Shown here in pieces: positions 9,526 through 19,370 of a stretch of DNA of 64,000 nt. Source of the DNA: SAR324 cluster bacterium. Its GTDB lineage: Bacteria; SAR324; NAC60-12. The number at the start of each line of letters is the position of its first letter. Position 1 is the first letter of the stretch. The notes beneath the pieces are model-generated. The model ran no database searches, had not been told where the DNA came from, and saw only the letters and a program-made list of their open reading frames with translations. Made by a program: the position numbers and the translations under genes. Where the stretch lies: NCBI GenBank assembly GCA_014382365.1, contig JACNJW010000039.1:186001-250000 (forward strand), given 5' to 3'.

Positions 9526-12099
9526 ATGCTCTCCTCAAATAAAATAACTTCTGAAATTGAAGTTCCTACTCCTGAAGCGGAAGAACAAAGTTTTCACACT
9601 CCAGTGAATCTGCCTCTTATGCCAACCGAAGAACCTGCGGATGAAGAGGAATCACGCAATTTTTGGGAACAGGCACATCAATTTTTTCAAACCAGCGGCA
9701 GTGCTGGTTTCGAAATAGACGAATCAGTCACCCAGCATAAAACTCCTGGTTCAGTGATCTCAGCATTACTTGCACCTTATGAAAAAATGATGGGAGTAAG
9801 TTATGACTATCCGCTTTGGATTGCTGAAGGGTCAGAAAAAGTACCGGATGGTTTGTTTATGCCGGTTGCCGAATTGCTGCGCGGAGCATTTGACGCATTT
9901 GCACCTGATCCAAATCAGGCAAAAACACTACATGACAATCTATCAAGAATAGAAATGTCATTTCGGGATGCCATGAACTCAACTGGGCAACCTGAAAGCT
10001 TTCGGTTGATTTTGGACTCAGCATTTGAAAAAACTCGAACTCAGCTTGCATTAAGTGGAGAGGAAAGTGTAAATTTTGAAGCAGATCTTAAACAGTTCTC
10101 TGCTAAATTACCGACATCCGGTACTGTTACAGGTTTTTCCGGAGAGGCAACATTTTATATTTTAGCGGCCTTACTCAAAGCAAAACATGTTGCCGCCTTG
10201 AGTACATTTAGCAATGAGATTCAGCAAATATCTACCCGTTTGACTGAAAAACTGCAGGTCGAACATGCTAAAATGCCGGACGAACGTGAGCCGGAACGTC
10301 TTCAGCAGTCGCTGGGTTTTTCTTCGGCTTATATCAATTCTGCAACTCTTTCAGAAGTCCTCCCAGATTCATCTTCTGTTTCCATGAGTCCGGAACGTCA
10401 ACAACGAATCCGAAAAATACTCAACATTTTAACAAATACCGAAAACTGTTTTTGGGAAAAAGATGCCTCATTACTGATACATGAAGCTTGGTACAAGAGC
10501 TCTGGTTTCTCTTGGAAAGATTGTTTTAAGGATTCAATAATCTCCTCTTTTAAAAGCGGGTCGGGTGCGGTAACTGCGTCTGAAATGTTTGAAAAGCAAA
10601 TGGAAAGTGCGGCTGCATTTTTTGCGGCGTTCCGTATAGCAAAAATGGAAATCGATGATCTTTACCGGGCAGAAATTCATGATGTGTTTTTTCAGCATTT
10701 TGATTGGAAACGCATGGGAACTGAAGAGTTGGCACTGGTTCCACCTGTTTTTTTGATTGAAGATGAATCATCTCTAACAGCTAAACCACAGGCCATCTCC
10801 AGACTCTTGCTTTCTGCACAACCAATCAATGTACTGGTGTTGAAAAAATCTGTCCTGCAAAATAGTCTTAAGGTACGGAATGCTCTGGACCCATCGGATG
10901 ATGATTCATTCGGATTCAGACAGGAAATGGGACTTTGGGCCGTTTCTCACCGCAAGGCTTTTGTTGCCCAGGCTTCTGTCAGCCATCTGGAACATTTGAT
11001 CCAAAGTATTTTTGCAGGGATACAGGCACCGTTGCCAAGTTTTTTGAATGTACTGTCACCAAAAACTGATTTGGAAAGAAATGATCAGACTTACCTGGAA
11101 ACTGGAGCTGCAGTGGAGTCACGCGAATTTCCATTATTTACGTACGATCCCAATCGCGGTTTAGAATGGGGAAGTCGCTTTTTGGTATCCGCAAATCCCC
11201 AACCGGAACAGGATTGGCCGGTTTATGAAATGGAAGTAACTGCAGAGGATGGTACTGTTTCATCACTTTCACTTGCCTTCACACAAGCTGATTATATGGC
11301 ACTTACTGCAGCTTCTCAGTTTTCTTTCATGCATGTCCCTGTAAGATTTTGGAGTGAGGAGAGAATGCTGCCAATTCCGGATTATTTACGACTTACCAGC
11401 AAAGAGAGCCAGGGCAAACTACCATATTTCTGGACACTCGATTCAGCAGGTCTCCTGCAGCGTGTTTTAGTGAATTTGGTCTTGACCGAGTCTTGTCGGG
11501 AAAGACTTGACGCCTGGGCCTTTGTGCAGGATTTTGGTGGAACTAACAACTATCATGCAAAACTTGCTGCAGCAGAGGCACGTGCAAAAACTCTGGCAGA
11601 GACAGAGCAAACTATTGCTGAGCTGCAAAAAGAGCATCAGGCTGAATTGAACAGGGTTCGGAAAGAAACAGCAGGTGAGGCAATGGAACGCCTGACATCT
11701 GTTTTGCTGGATTTAGATCATGCTACCTTGATTCCTTCAGGGGGGATTTCTTCTCCAGCAACTTCAGTCACGGATGTAACACCGGATTTGCTGGAAGATG
11801 AATCAGCAGCAGTTGAAGAAGAGACTGATACTGTAGAGGAAGAAATAATTTCTGAAGAAGCCTGGCTGGAAACATTTCGTTGTACTACATGCAATGAATG
11901 TACAGAAATGAGTCCTGCAATGTTTGAGTACAATGCAGAAAAACAGGCTGTTATCAAAGATGTCAATGCAGGAACTTACAAAGAATTAGTACTGGCAGCA
12001 GAAGAATGTCCTGCAAAGTGTATTCATCCAGGGCAACCTCTTAATCCGGACGAAGCCGGGCTGGAGGACCTGATAAAAAGAGCCGCAGTGTTTAATTAG
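9526..12099 (+). CDS. PFOR-like protein with degenerate TPP domain and C-terminal ferredoxin
   Basis: An 857-residue cytoplasmic protein with no full-length relative that I recognise. Residues about 400-670 resemble the TPP-binding (beta) domain of pyruvate:ferredoxin oxidoreductase and the C-terminal third of the 1298-residue protein at 14054, but the GDG motif reads IEDES (E412-D413-E414), so cofactor binding looks lost. Residues about 684-715 are a predicted coiled coil. The last 75 residues form a ferredoxin with Cys 786, 789, 792 and 828-Pro. The N-terminal 400 residues are alpha-helical and unassigned. Between korB and acetate-transport and Rnf genes, an electron-carrying or scaffolding role for KorAB is the most economical reading, but it is inferred. 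Confidence 0.75.
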   Translation: MLSSNKITSEIEVPTPEAEEQSFHTPVNLPLMPTEEPADEEESRNFWEQAHQFFQTSGSAGFEIDESVTQHKTPGSVISALLAPYEKMMGVSYDYPLWIAEGSEKVPDGLFMPVAELLRGAFDAFAPDPNQAKTLHDNLSRIEMSFRDAMNSTGQPESFRLILDSAFEKTRTQLALSGEESVNFEADLKQFSAKLPTSGTVTGFSGEATFYILAALLKAKHVAALSTFSNEIQQISTRLTEKLQVEHAKMPDEREPERLQQSLGFSSAYINSATLSEVLPDSSSVSMSPERQQRIRKILNILTNTENCFWEKDASLLIHEAWYKSSGFSWKDCFKDSIISSFKSGSGAVTASEMFEKQMESAAAFFAAFRIAKMEIDDLYRAEIHDVFFQHFDWKRMGTEELALVPPVFLIEDESSLTAKPQAISRLLLSAQPINVLVLKKSVLQNSLKVRNALDPSDDDSFGFRQEMGLWAVSHRKAFVAQASVSHLEHLIQSIFAGIQAPLPSFLNVLSPKTDLERNDQTYLETGAAVESREFPLFTYDPNRGLEWGSRFLVSANPQPEQDWPVYEMEVTAEDGTVSSLSLAFTQADYMALTAASQFSFMHVPVRFWSEERMLPIPDYLRLTSKESQGKLPYFWTLDSAGLLQRVLVNLVLTESCRERLDAWAFVQDFGGTNNYHAKLAAAEARAKTLAETEQTIAELQKEHQAELNRVRKETAGEAMERLTSVLLDLDHATLIPSGGISSPATSVTDVTPDLLEDESAAVEEETDTVEEEIISEEAWLETFRCTTCNECTEMSPAMFEYNAEKQAVIKDVNAGTYKELVLAAEECPAKCIHPGQPLNPDEAGLEDLIKRAAVFN

Positions 12100-12176
12100 C
12101 TCAGCATCTCATACAGATGCAGCTACTTTTAGGAGGCAGAATTAATTAATTTTAGAAATAAGTGGAAGGAGGGTTT

Positions 12177-12767
12177 ATGTTAGAGCAGCATATTAAAATA
12201 ATAGATTCTACCGGTAATCCTGCACCTTTAGGTTTGCTGGCATTTGGCATGACTACAGTTCTGTTAAATTTTCATAATGCTGGATTTTATGGATTGAGTT
12301 CCATGATTTTGGCAATGGGATTTTTCTATGGTGGTCTTGCCCAGATTATTGCCGGCATCATGGAGTGGAAAAAAGGGGCCACATTTGGTACAACAGCATT
12401 TATTTCGTTCGGATTTTTTTGGCTGACATTAGTGGCCTTAATAGTTTTTCCTAAAATGGAATGGTTTGAAGGTCCAACTAAAATAGAAATGGCAATTTTT
12501 CTTGCCTTGTGGGGCATGTTTACACTTGTCATGTTTATTGGCACCCTAAAATCCAACCGGGCTTTGCAGTTTGTTTTTGCTTCACTCGCAGTACTGTTTT
12601 TTCTACTTGCACTGGGGGACCTGACTGGTAACACTGCGATCACAAGAATTGCAGGTTATGAAGGCATTATCTGTGGATTATCCGCAATTTATACCGGACT
12701 TGCTCAAGTTCTGAATGAAGTATTTGGAAAAACAGTTCTGCCCTTGTTTCCAGTGGACGAAAACTGA
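12177..12767 (+). CDS. satP: Acetate/succinate transporter, GPR1/FUN34/YaaH family
   Basis: A 196-residue inner-membrane protein with six hydrophobic segments and the family signature [13 protein letters not shown]. SatP-type proteins move acetate or succinate with protons. I place the start at the ATG at 12177: the GGAAGGAGGG Shine-Dalgarno at 12164-12173 immediately precedes it, whereas the upstream in-frame GTG at 12162 would overlap that site. Its place inside the Kor/Rnf block suggests that the block handles acetate- or pyruvate-derived carbon. Confidence 0.9.
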   Translation: MLEQHIKIIDSTGNPAPLGLLAFGMTTVLLNFHNAGFYGLSSMILAMGFFYGGLAQIIAGIMEWKKGATFGTTAFISFGFFWLTLVALIVFPKMEWFEGPTKIEMAIFLALWGMFTLVMFIGTLKSNRALQFVFASLAVLFFLLALGDLTGNTAITRIAGYEGIICGLSAIYTGLAQVLNEVFGKTVLPLFPVDEN

Positions 12768-12811
12768 AAGCTGAATACTACTCAAATATTGTTGCAAAAA
12801 AAGGAGTTAAA

Positions 12812-13120
12812 ATGTTAGATTTGCCAAAACCGGATCCAAGTATTGCAGATCAGAAAAAAGATTTTTTGGAACGCTTAAAAAATCAGCGACTGGTGTTGCA
12901 GGGGCAGGAAAAAATAGTCTTTGTTGGAGAATTATTGGATATTTATGATGATTTTTTTATTCTGACAGATGTGATTATAACCGGACCTCAGCATGAAACC
13001 CGACCTGAGTGGGTTCTTGTTGACAGGAAAACTATTTCTCATATCCATCCTGTAGCAAAAGTGGAAAAGCGGACTTCCGATTCTATATTACATGTGATGG
13101 GAAACTCGACTGAGAAATGA
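12812..13120 (+). CDS. Small conserved-looking protein, possible Sm/LSm-like fold
   Basis: A 102-residue soluble protein that I do not recognise. After a charged N-terminal helix (residues 8-28), residues about 33-80 alternate hydrophobic strands in a pattern like small beta-barrels of the Sm/SH3 type: a VFVGELLDIYDD strand-turn, a second strand FFILTDVIITG, a WVLVDRKTISHI strand. AAAAAAGGAG lies just upstream of the ATG, a good ribosome binding site. It sits between the acetate transporter and rnfB, in the same direction and with short gaps, so it is probably cotranscribed. RNA binding or complex assembly are both possible; neither is shown. Confidence 0.65.
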   Translation: MLDLPKPDPSIADQKKDFLERLKNQRLVLQGQEKIVFVGELLDIYDDFFILTDVIITGPQHETRPEWVLVDRKTISHIHPVAKVEKRTSDSILHVMGNSTEK

Positions 13121-13151
13121 ACAAGTAACGTACTTTGCTGGCAGTTATTGC

Positions 13152-14033
13152 ATGTGGACAGAAATTTGGGTTGCAGTTGGAATTCTAGTGGGCTTGGGCT
13201 TAACCTTTGCGACAGTTCTTGCTCTGGCTAACAAACAGTTTTGGGTTTATGAAGATCCGCGTATAGATCAGGTAACTGATTTACTTCCTGGTACTAATTG
13301 TGGTGCTTGTGGACAGCCCGGCTGTCATGCATTTGCAGAAGTCATAGTTGACGGTTCTGTCTTGCCGGGAAAATGCACCGTCAGTTCTGCAGAAAAAATT
13401 GAGGAGATTGCAGAATTTCTTGGTGTTGATGCAGGGAAAGAAGAAAAAAGAGTTGCACGACTGCAGTGTGCGGGTGGGCGCATGGAAGATCGCGACAAAG
13501 CGGATTATCAAGGACAGAAAACTTGCCGCGAACTTGCTGTTGTTCACGGAGGTAACAGGGGATGTGCCTGGGGTTGTCTGGGCTTAGCTGATTGTGAGAA
13601 GGTTTGTACTTTTAATTCAATCAAGATGAATGACAATGAACTGCCGGTTGTAGATATTGAAACGTGTACTGCCTGCGGAGATTGTGTGGATGTTTGCCCA
13701 AAAGACTTGTTTACAATCATGCCAATCAGTCAAAAACTGATAGTGCAGTGTAAATCCCTGCTTGAAGGTGATCTCGCCCAGCAAATATGTAGTGTTGCCT
13801 GTGATGCCTGCGGACGTTGTGTGTCAGATTCTATTCCGGGACTGATTGAAATGCATGAAAATTTGGCGGTGATAGATTATTCCCGTAACGAACTGGCAAG
13901 TCCTTCAGCTACCTGGCGTTGTCCAACCGGAGCAATCCAGTGGGTAACTGAGCAACAGTTCAAAGTAGCCTCACAGCCGTTGTTTCCACTAGGTAGAGTT
14001 GAGGTCCTTTCTGATAAACAAGTTCGGTTGTAA
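13152..14033 (+). CDS. rnfB: Rnf complex subunit RnfB (ferredoxin-type)
   Basis: RnfB accepts electrons from ferredoxin and passes them into the membrane-bound Rnf complex, which couples ferredoxin:NAD oxidoreduction to ion transport. An N-terminal membrane anchor (residues 5-26) is followed by the typical NCGACGQPGCHAFAE cluster motif, then GNRGCAWGCLGLADCEKVC, CTACGDCVDVCP, and a further Cys group ending in DACGRCVSD. Length (293) is normal. Here rnfB is not next to rnfC: a 3.9-kb PFOR-like gene is inserted between them, which is unusual and suggests a dedicated electron donor. Confidence 0.95.
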   Translation: MWTEIWVAVGILVGLGLTFATVLALANKQFWVYEDPRIDQVTDLLPGTNCGACGQPGCHAFAEVIVDGSVLPGKCTVSSAEKIEEIAEFLGVDAGKEEKRVARLQCAGGRMEDRDKADYQGQKTCRELAVVHGGNRGCAWGCLGLADCEKVCTFNSIKMNDNELPVVDIETCTACGDCVDVCPKDLFTIMPISQKLIVQCKSLLEGDLAQQICSVACDACGRCVSDSIPGLIEMHENLAVIDYSRNELASPSATWRCPTGAIQWVTEQQFKVASQPLFPLGRVEVLSDKQVRL

Positions 14034-14053
14034 AAATTGCTCTTGAAAAAGAT

Positions 14054-17000
14054 ATGAAAGAAAACAAAGAAATTATGAAAAAACGTTATTCCGGTGAAGA
14101 ATGGATAAAAATTCTTAAGCTGCTGGAAAAATCAATCAGTGAAGGCTGGGTTGATGCTGATTTTGAAAATCAGTCTGAAAATAATGAGCTTCATGAGGAC
14201 TTGAATATTTTTGGGCGTTCAGTAATTAATTCAAAAACTAAAAATCAATTGGCCTACATTGCAGGACTTTCTGCAACAGGTTTACGTGCAGCAGCATTTA
14301 TTCCTGGTGATCAGTTGTTGGCTCATTATGCAGATCTTGTTAGTGCAGCCAAACGTCTGTTGAGCTGTGTAACATACCTTTCTCTTTCATCCGGTCACCA
14401 GCCGTATCATGCTGCTGCAGATGCAGGTTTTTTTCAGTGGATGGCAAAAGATGCCAGTGAAGCAGTAGATTTGGGTTTGCTTACTCACAAAATTGCAGAA
14501 CTTAGTCTGGTTCCCGGATTGGTGGGTTTGGACGCAATTTCCGATTCTGCAGAATTAGAAGCAGATATTTTCCTGCCTGACAAAGTAATTTTGCAAAAAA
14601 TTTTGGGTAATGCAGATGACATGATTGCTGCACCAACTCCTGCACAGGCAATTATCTTTGGCGAAACAAGAAGACGCATTCCAAACTGGTTTAATTTCGA
14701 TACACCGACTTTCAATTACCTCCAAAAAGATGCACAGGCAGGTGCTCTTGAAACTGCTGCACGACAACCATTTTTTTATGACCACCTTGCAAAGATCATC
14801 CAAGATGTTCTTGATGAATATACTAAACTTACTGGTAAAAAAACAGCCTTGCTGGAATCTTTTGAAACTCAGGATGCAGAACAGCTGATTTTGGTAGAAG
14901 GTGCTGCTTTTGAAACAGTCAAAGCTGCAGTTGAACAGCTCAGAGAACAGAAGAAAAAAGTAGGTTGCCTGAGGGTTGTAATGCATCGCCCATTTCCTGG
15001 AGCAGAACTCGTGAATCTTCTTTCAGGCAAAAAAGCAGTTACGATTCTCGATCAATCTCTTTTTCCTGCCTCTGCAGAAGGTCCGCTTTTTCGGGAGGTC
15101 GCTGGTGCAATTAATAAAGCAGAAGAGAATACTGCAGGAAATATAAAATTTCCCGAATATCCGCTACTTGGAAAAACAGATAAACCGTTACTGTTTGGTG
15201 TATATTGCGGACTTGGAGGAGCGGTGATAACGAAGGATGAGGTAATAACTGTTTTTGAAAATGCCATGGGTAAACTTCCCTCAAAAAGCGGTTTGTTTGC
15301 AGGAAAAAAAAGAGAGCAAACGATCTCTCGGCAACGCTTTTTTACAGGAGTTTCATTTATAAATGCAAATCAGGAATATCCGAAGGTAGCAGCGGAGCTG
15401 GCACGTTTGCGGGTAGCATATCCGGATTTGGAGAGGCTTACGTTAGCAGATGAAGGTTTCGGAAAGAAAAAAGCAGAAGCTGAGTTTACAGCTAAAACAG
15501 AGTCTGGAATAACTGAATTACCGCTGGTAGTTAAAAATTATCGGGATCAGGGACAACCGTATACTCAGCTTTCCAGATTCCAAAATCAGAAAGCAGCATT
15601 CTATCAGCATAACAAAATTGAAGAATTGAATGTGACACCTTTTGATGCCTTGCCTGCGGTTCCTGCAGCAACAGCAGAATTGCGAGACATGTCACAAGAA
15701 AGGATTCAAGTTCCTGTCTTTATTCCTGCAGAATGTACCGGCTGTGGAGATTGTTTTGTCAGGTGTCCTGAATCTGCTTTGCCACCTGTGGTCTCGTCTC
15801 CGGAAGAACTGTTGAAGTCTGCAGCAATAATTGCTGCAGAAAAGAATGAACCGATTACTCAGCTGACCCCACTCTTAAAACCAATTGCTCTGGCTACAGG
15901 TAAATTCTTGCGGGAAACCACTGCTGAAATTAAACAGGCTGCAGATTTTTTCCCTCAGGCATTTGCAAAAACAATTGAACAAAAAAAGACATCTGCTGAG
16001 AGTCAGGAAATCATAACAGCTGAATTTCAGCGTTTAATGAATATAATGTCAGAATTTCCACTGGCACAAACAGAAATATTTTTTAAGCAGGCTGAAGCTC
16101 AAAAACGTGGTGCCGGAGAATTGTTTTCTATTGCAATTGATTCGTATTCTTGCTCAGGATGCGGAATTTGTACAGAAGAATGTCAGGAAAATGCGCTGCA
16201 GATGGAAATACAAACACCGGAAATTGAAGATAAGCAGCGTTCGAATTTTAGGTTTTGGGAGAAACTTCCTGACACTTCTCTGGATACCATGAGGAGGGTT
16301 TTGGAGGATGCAGAATATTCTTCATTTTCCGCAGTATTGCTCTCGCGAAATTATTATAAAAGTTTGGGACAAACTTCAAGTACAAATATAGAATTGAAAT
16401 TTAAATCTGATAAAACTGCTGAAGATATTGATGCTGAGAAAAAATATTTTGGAGAAAAGGTAATTCTGCATTTGATTTTGGCTGTTACAGAATCAGTCAT
16501 GCAACCTGCTGTTGCTGCTTTTGCCAGAGAAACAAATGATTTACACGATCTGTTGGCACAGCGTATTCAAGCAGAAATGAGAGATGCTTTACCGCATGAC
16601 AGCTTCACAGCATTAGCACAAACACTTTCAGATGCTTCAAAGACACGGGTATATTTTGACGAACTGTTGCATCAGGTAATTGAAAAAGAGCATACTGCTC
16701 CGGTAGATATCACAACATTGCGTAGTCTGGTTAATCTGGAACAGTCAATTTCAGAGTTGAATTGGGTACTAACACAAGGTCCAACAGGAATAGGACGTGC
16801 CAGAATGGGACTGTGCATGCTTGGTCAGCACTCTATGAAGTGGGGACAAAAGTATCCTGAACAACCATTTTTCTTTCCTGTATGGGCACAGGGGGAACAT
16901 GCCGATCCGGCAGTTACTCTGGGATTGTTGGATGGTCAGCTACGCCATTATCTTGATAATATCCGTTTGGTGCACCGTGCAAAATTGGAGGCAAAAGGTA

Positions 17001-17950
17001 AATACAAACCACATCTGCATGATGCAGAAATTGCATCATTGAGCTGGGATGATCTAAGCGAATCAGAGCGTGCAGCATGTCCAAAAATATTTCTGCTTGG
17101 CGATCATAAATCACTAAATGAACAAAGCATATCAACCTGGTCGGTTCTGCTGAATTCTAAATTACCAATACGTATTATTATTCTGGACTCTGCTGCCGCA
17201 GTATCTCCGCAGCTGCATGCTTCGGTATTAGCAAAAGTGGATCTGCTGTCGATGAGCTACCGCAATGCATTTGTGCTCCAGTCTTCTCTTGTAACACCGG
17301 AGCATTTTCACGATGGTTTGGTCAAGGGCTTAAACTTTCAGGGCCCGGCCCTTTTTCACTTACACGTACCTGATTCTAAATTAGCCGATGAACTTCTGCT
17401 GCAATCACGGACTTTTCCAGTATTTACTTTTGATCCGGACAAAAAAGGTGTATTTGGTAATTTGATAGACCTTTCAGGCAATCCGCAAACATCGGCTAAA
17501 GTTGAAAATTTTGCAGACTGGGCATTTACACAGGAGAGGTTCAACAGCCATTTTACAGCGCTGGACGATGCGGCAACAGCTTCAATACCTCTCAGTATGT
17601 GGCTTGAGGAAGAATCGCCTGCAGCAGAAATGGTAGCGTTTATTGAACAAACTCTTGCCGATGGAGAAACTAGAAGATTCAAAGTTTCTCAAGAGATACT
17701 CAAAGCCGGTGTTTTAGTTCGGGATCATTGGAGAATGCTGCAGGAAATATCCGGTGAGCAAACGCCGTTCACTGCCAAAGTTCAAAAAGAACTTAAGGAA
17801 CAAACTACTGCTGAACATCAGGAGGATCTGGACAGTCTGAAAGCAGAATATGAGAAAAAACTGCAGGAACTTGAAATGAAGTATCAGCAACGTACAAAAG
17901 ATGTAATACGTGAGCGTTTACTGGCCCTGGCGGGTTATCCCGCTAATTAG
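14054..17950 (+). CDS. Giant PFOR-like protein, two 4Fe-4S clusters, TPP motif lost
   Basis: A 1298-residue protein following the PFOR layout. Residues about 60-400 resemble domains I-II (SAAKRL...HAAADAGFF, RVVMHRPFPGAELV). Residues about 395-540 resemble the gamma domain. Two ferredoxin motifs lie at Cys 561/564/567/571 and Cys 700/703/706/710. Residues about 915-1180 resemble the TPP domain. The start of domain I with its substrate loop is missing and the GDG motif is GDH (1016-1018), so oxidoreductase catalysis looks unlikely. A coiled coil ends the protein. Lying between rnfB and rnfC, it could wire KorAB to the Rnf complex. Alternatively it binds another cofactor. Confidence 0.8.
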   Translation: MKENKEIMKKRYSGEEWIKILKLLEKSISEGWVDADFENQSENNELHEDLNIFGRSVINSKTKNQLAYIAGLSATGLRAAAFIPGDQLLAHYADLVSAAKRLLSCVTYLSLSSGHQPYHAAADAGFFQWMAKDASEAVDLGLLTHKIAELSLVPGLVGLDAISDSAELEADIFLPDKVILQKILGNADDMIAAPTPAQAIIFGETRRRIPNWFNFDTPTFNYLQKDAQAGALETAARQPFFYDHLAKIIQDVLDEYTKLTGKKTALLESFETQDAEQLILVEGAAFETVKAAVEQLREQKKKVGCLRVVMHRPFPGAELVNLLSGKKAVTILDQSLFPASAEGPLFREVAGAINKAEENTAGNIKFPEYPLLGKTDKPLLFGVYCGLGGAVITKDEVITVFENAMGKLPSKSGLFAGKKREQTISRQRFFTGVSFINANQEYPKVAAELARLRVAYPDLERLTLADEGFGKKKAEAEFTAKTESGITELPLVVKNYRDQGQPYTQLSRFQNQKAAFYQHNKIEELNVTPFDALPAVPAATAELRDMSQERIQVPVFIPAECTGCGDCFVRCPESALPPVVSSPEELLKSAAIIAAEKNEPITQLTPLLKPIALATGKFLRETTAEIKQAADFFPQAFAKTIEQKKTSAESQEIITAEFQRLMNIMSEFPLAQTEIFFKQAEAQKRGAGELFSIAIDSYSCSGCGICTEECQENALQMEIQTPEIEDKQRSNFRFWEKLPDTSLDTMRRVLEDAEYSSFSAVLLSRNYYKSLGQTSSTNIELKFKSDKTAEDIDAEKKYFGEKVILHLILAVTESVMQPAVAAFARETNDLHDLLAQRIQAEMRDALPHDSFTALAQTLSDASKTRVYFDELLHQVIEKEHTAPVDITTLRSLVNLEQSISELNWVLTQGPTGIGRARMGLCMLGQHSMKWGQKYPEQPFFFPVWAQGEHADPAVTLGLLDGQLRHYLDNIRLVHRAKLEAKGKYKPHLHDAEIASLSWDDLSESERAACPKIFLLGDHKSLNEQSISTWSVLLNSKLPIRIIILDSAAAVSPQLHASVLAKVDLLSMSYRNAFVLQSSLVTPEHFHDGLVKGLNFQGPALFHLHVPDSKLADELLLQSRTFPVFTFDPDKKGVFGNLIDLSGNPQTSAKVENFADWAFTQERFNSHFTALDDAATASIPLSMWLEEESPAAEMVAFIEQTLADGETRRFKVSQEILKAGVLVRDHWRMLQEISGEQTPFTAKVQKELKEQTTAEHQEDLDSLKAEYEKKLQELEMKYQQRTKDVIRERLLALAGYPAN

Positions 17951-18038
17951 TTAGATCATTATTAATACTTGGCACAAAGCATAATATTATTGTCATTTCA
18001 GTTAATTAGAAATATTAATTATAATTTGAAGAATATTT

Positions 18039-19370
18039 GTGTTGTTAACATTTACTAACGGTGTACATCCACAGGAGTTTAAAAGCTGGACTAACAATAG
18101 TCCGGTTGAGCGCCTGCCGTTTTTTGCGGATTATGTTATTCCACTTTCGCAGCATATTGGTGCTCCCTCAAAATCACTGGTTCGCAAAGGCCAGTATGTG
18201 GCCCGGGGAGAAAAAATTGCAGAACCCGGAGCATATGTTTCAGTAGCTTATCACTCTCCGGTTGACGGAGTTGTCAGTGCAGTTGAACTGGCGGAACATC
18301 CCGGTGGAAAAATGGTGCCTTCCATCAAAATCAAAGCAGATCCGTTTTCCTCCCAGCGTCTTGAAAAGAAACCAATTGACTGGAAATCACTGACAAAGAA
18401 AGAGTTTGCAGATCATCTCCAGAATTCCGGAATGGTTGGGCTTGGCGGTGCTGCTTTTCCTTCACACGTAAAATTTGCTGTTCCGGATGATAAAAAATGT
18501 GATTATTTAATCATCAACGGCTGCGAATGTGAGCCTTTTCTAACTGCAGATCACAGAGTGATGGCTGAGTATCCGTTGGAAGTAATGCGCGGCATTGAAA
18601 TGTTACAGTATTTTTTAACACCAAAAAAGACCTTCATTGGTATTGAGGCCAATAAAAAGGATGCTATTAATATTTTGCAGTTGGAAGCAAATAAACATCC
18701 GGAACTTGCTGTAGAAATAGTTTCGCTCGAAGTTAAGTACCCTCAGGGTGCGGAGAAGATGCTGATTAGCGCAATTTTAACAAACGAAGTTCCGTCCGGT
18801 ACAATTCCCCTGGATGGTGGTTATTTGGTTTCGAATGTGGGAACAGTTGCAGCGATTGCAGAGTACTTTGACAGTGGCAAACCCTTGATTGAAAGGGTGG
18901 TTACTGTTTCTGGCTCAAATATTAAGCGGCCTGCCAATCTGCTGGTTCCAATTGGTACAAGCATGCAGGAACTGTTGAACGCCTGTGGTGGTTTTAAGTC
19001 TTCAGATTTTGGAGATTCTGCAAGAATTTTGCTGGGCGGTCCAATGATGGGCATGGCTCAAAAAAGCCTTGATGTTCCAGTAGTCAAAGGTACATCCGGA
19101 GTTTTAGCATTGGGTGTTCTTGAAGTTCCGGGCAGGAATACTTTTCAATGCATCCGCTGTGGAAGATGTCTTGAGGCCTGTCCGATGTTCCTCAATCCGT
19201 CCACACTTGGCTTACTGGCCAAAAAAGGACTCTACGAAGAAATGCTTGAAGAAAATTTAATGGATTGTATGGAATGCGCCTCTTGTTCTTATGTCTGTCC
19301 TTCCGGAATTCCTCTGGTACAGAGTTTTCGGGTGGCCAAAGCGGTAAACCGTGAACGAAAGGTTGCATGA
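18039..19370 (+). CDS. rnfC: Rnf complex subunit RnfC (NADH-binding, 2x 4Fe-4S)
   Basis: The peripheral subunit where NADH is bound. The 443 residues show GVHPQEFK at the N-terminus, the GMVGLGGAAFPSHVK and INGCECEPFLTADH segments shared with NuoF-like proteins, and two 4Fe-4S motifs near the C-terminus, CIRCGRCLEACP and CMECASCSYVCP. The start is a GTG directly before the conserved N-terminus, with only a weak ribosome binding site. It overlaps rnfD by four bases (ATGA), indicating translational coupling. Confidence 0.96.
   Translation: MLLTFTNGVHPQEFKSWTNNSPVERLPFFADYVIPLSQHIGAPSKSLVRKGQYVARGEKIAEPGAYVSVAYHSPVDGVVSAVELAEHPGGKMVPSIKIKADPFSSQRLEKKPIDWKSLTKKEFADHLQNSGMVGLGGAAFPSHVKFAVPDDKKCDYLIINGCECEPFLTADHRVMAEYPLEVMRGIEMLQYFLTPKKTFIGIEANKKDAINILQLEANKHPELAVEIVSLEVKYPQGAEKMLISAILTNEVPSGTIPLDGGYLVSNVGTVAAIAEYFDSGKPLIERVVTVSGSNIKRPANLLVPIGTSMQELLNACGGFKSSDFGDSARILLGGPMMGMAQKSLDVPVVKGTSGVLALGVLEVPGRNTFQCIRCGRCLEACPMFLNPSTLGLLAKKGLYEEMLEENLMDCMECASCSYVCPSGIPLVQSFRVAKAVNRERKVA

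Noticed and set aside
9526-17950. Two active pyruvate:ferredoxin oxidoreductases
   Set aside because: Both lack the GDG cofactor motif and one lacks the first part of domain I.
17968-17990. TTGGCAC as half of a sigma-54 promoter before rnfC
   Set aside because: No TTGC element at the required distance.
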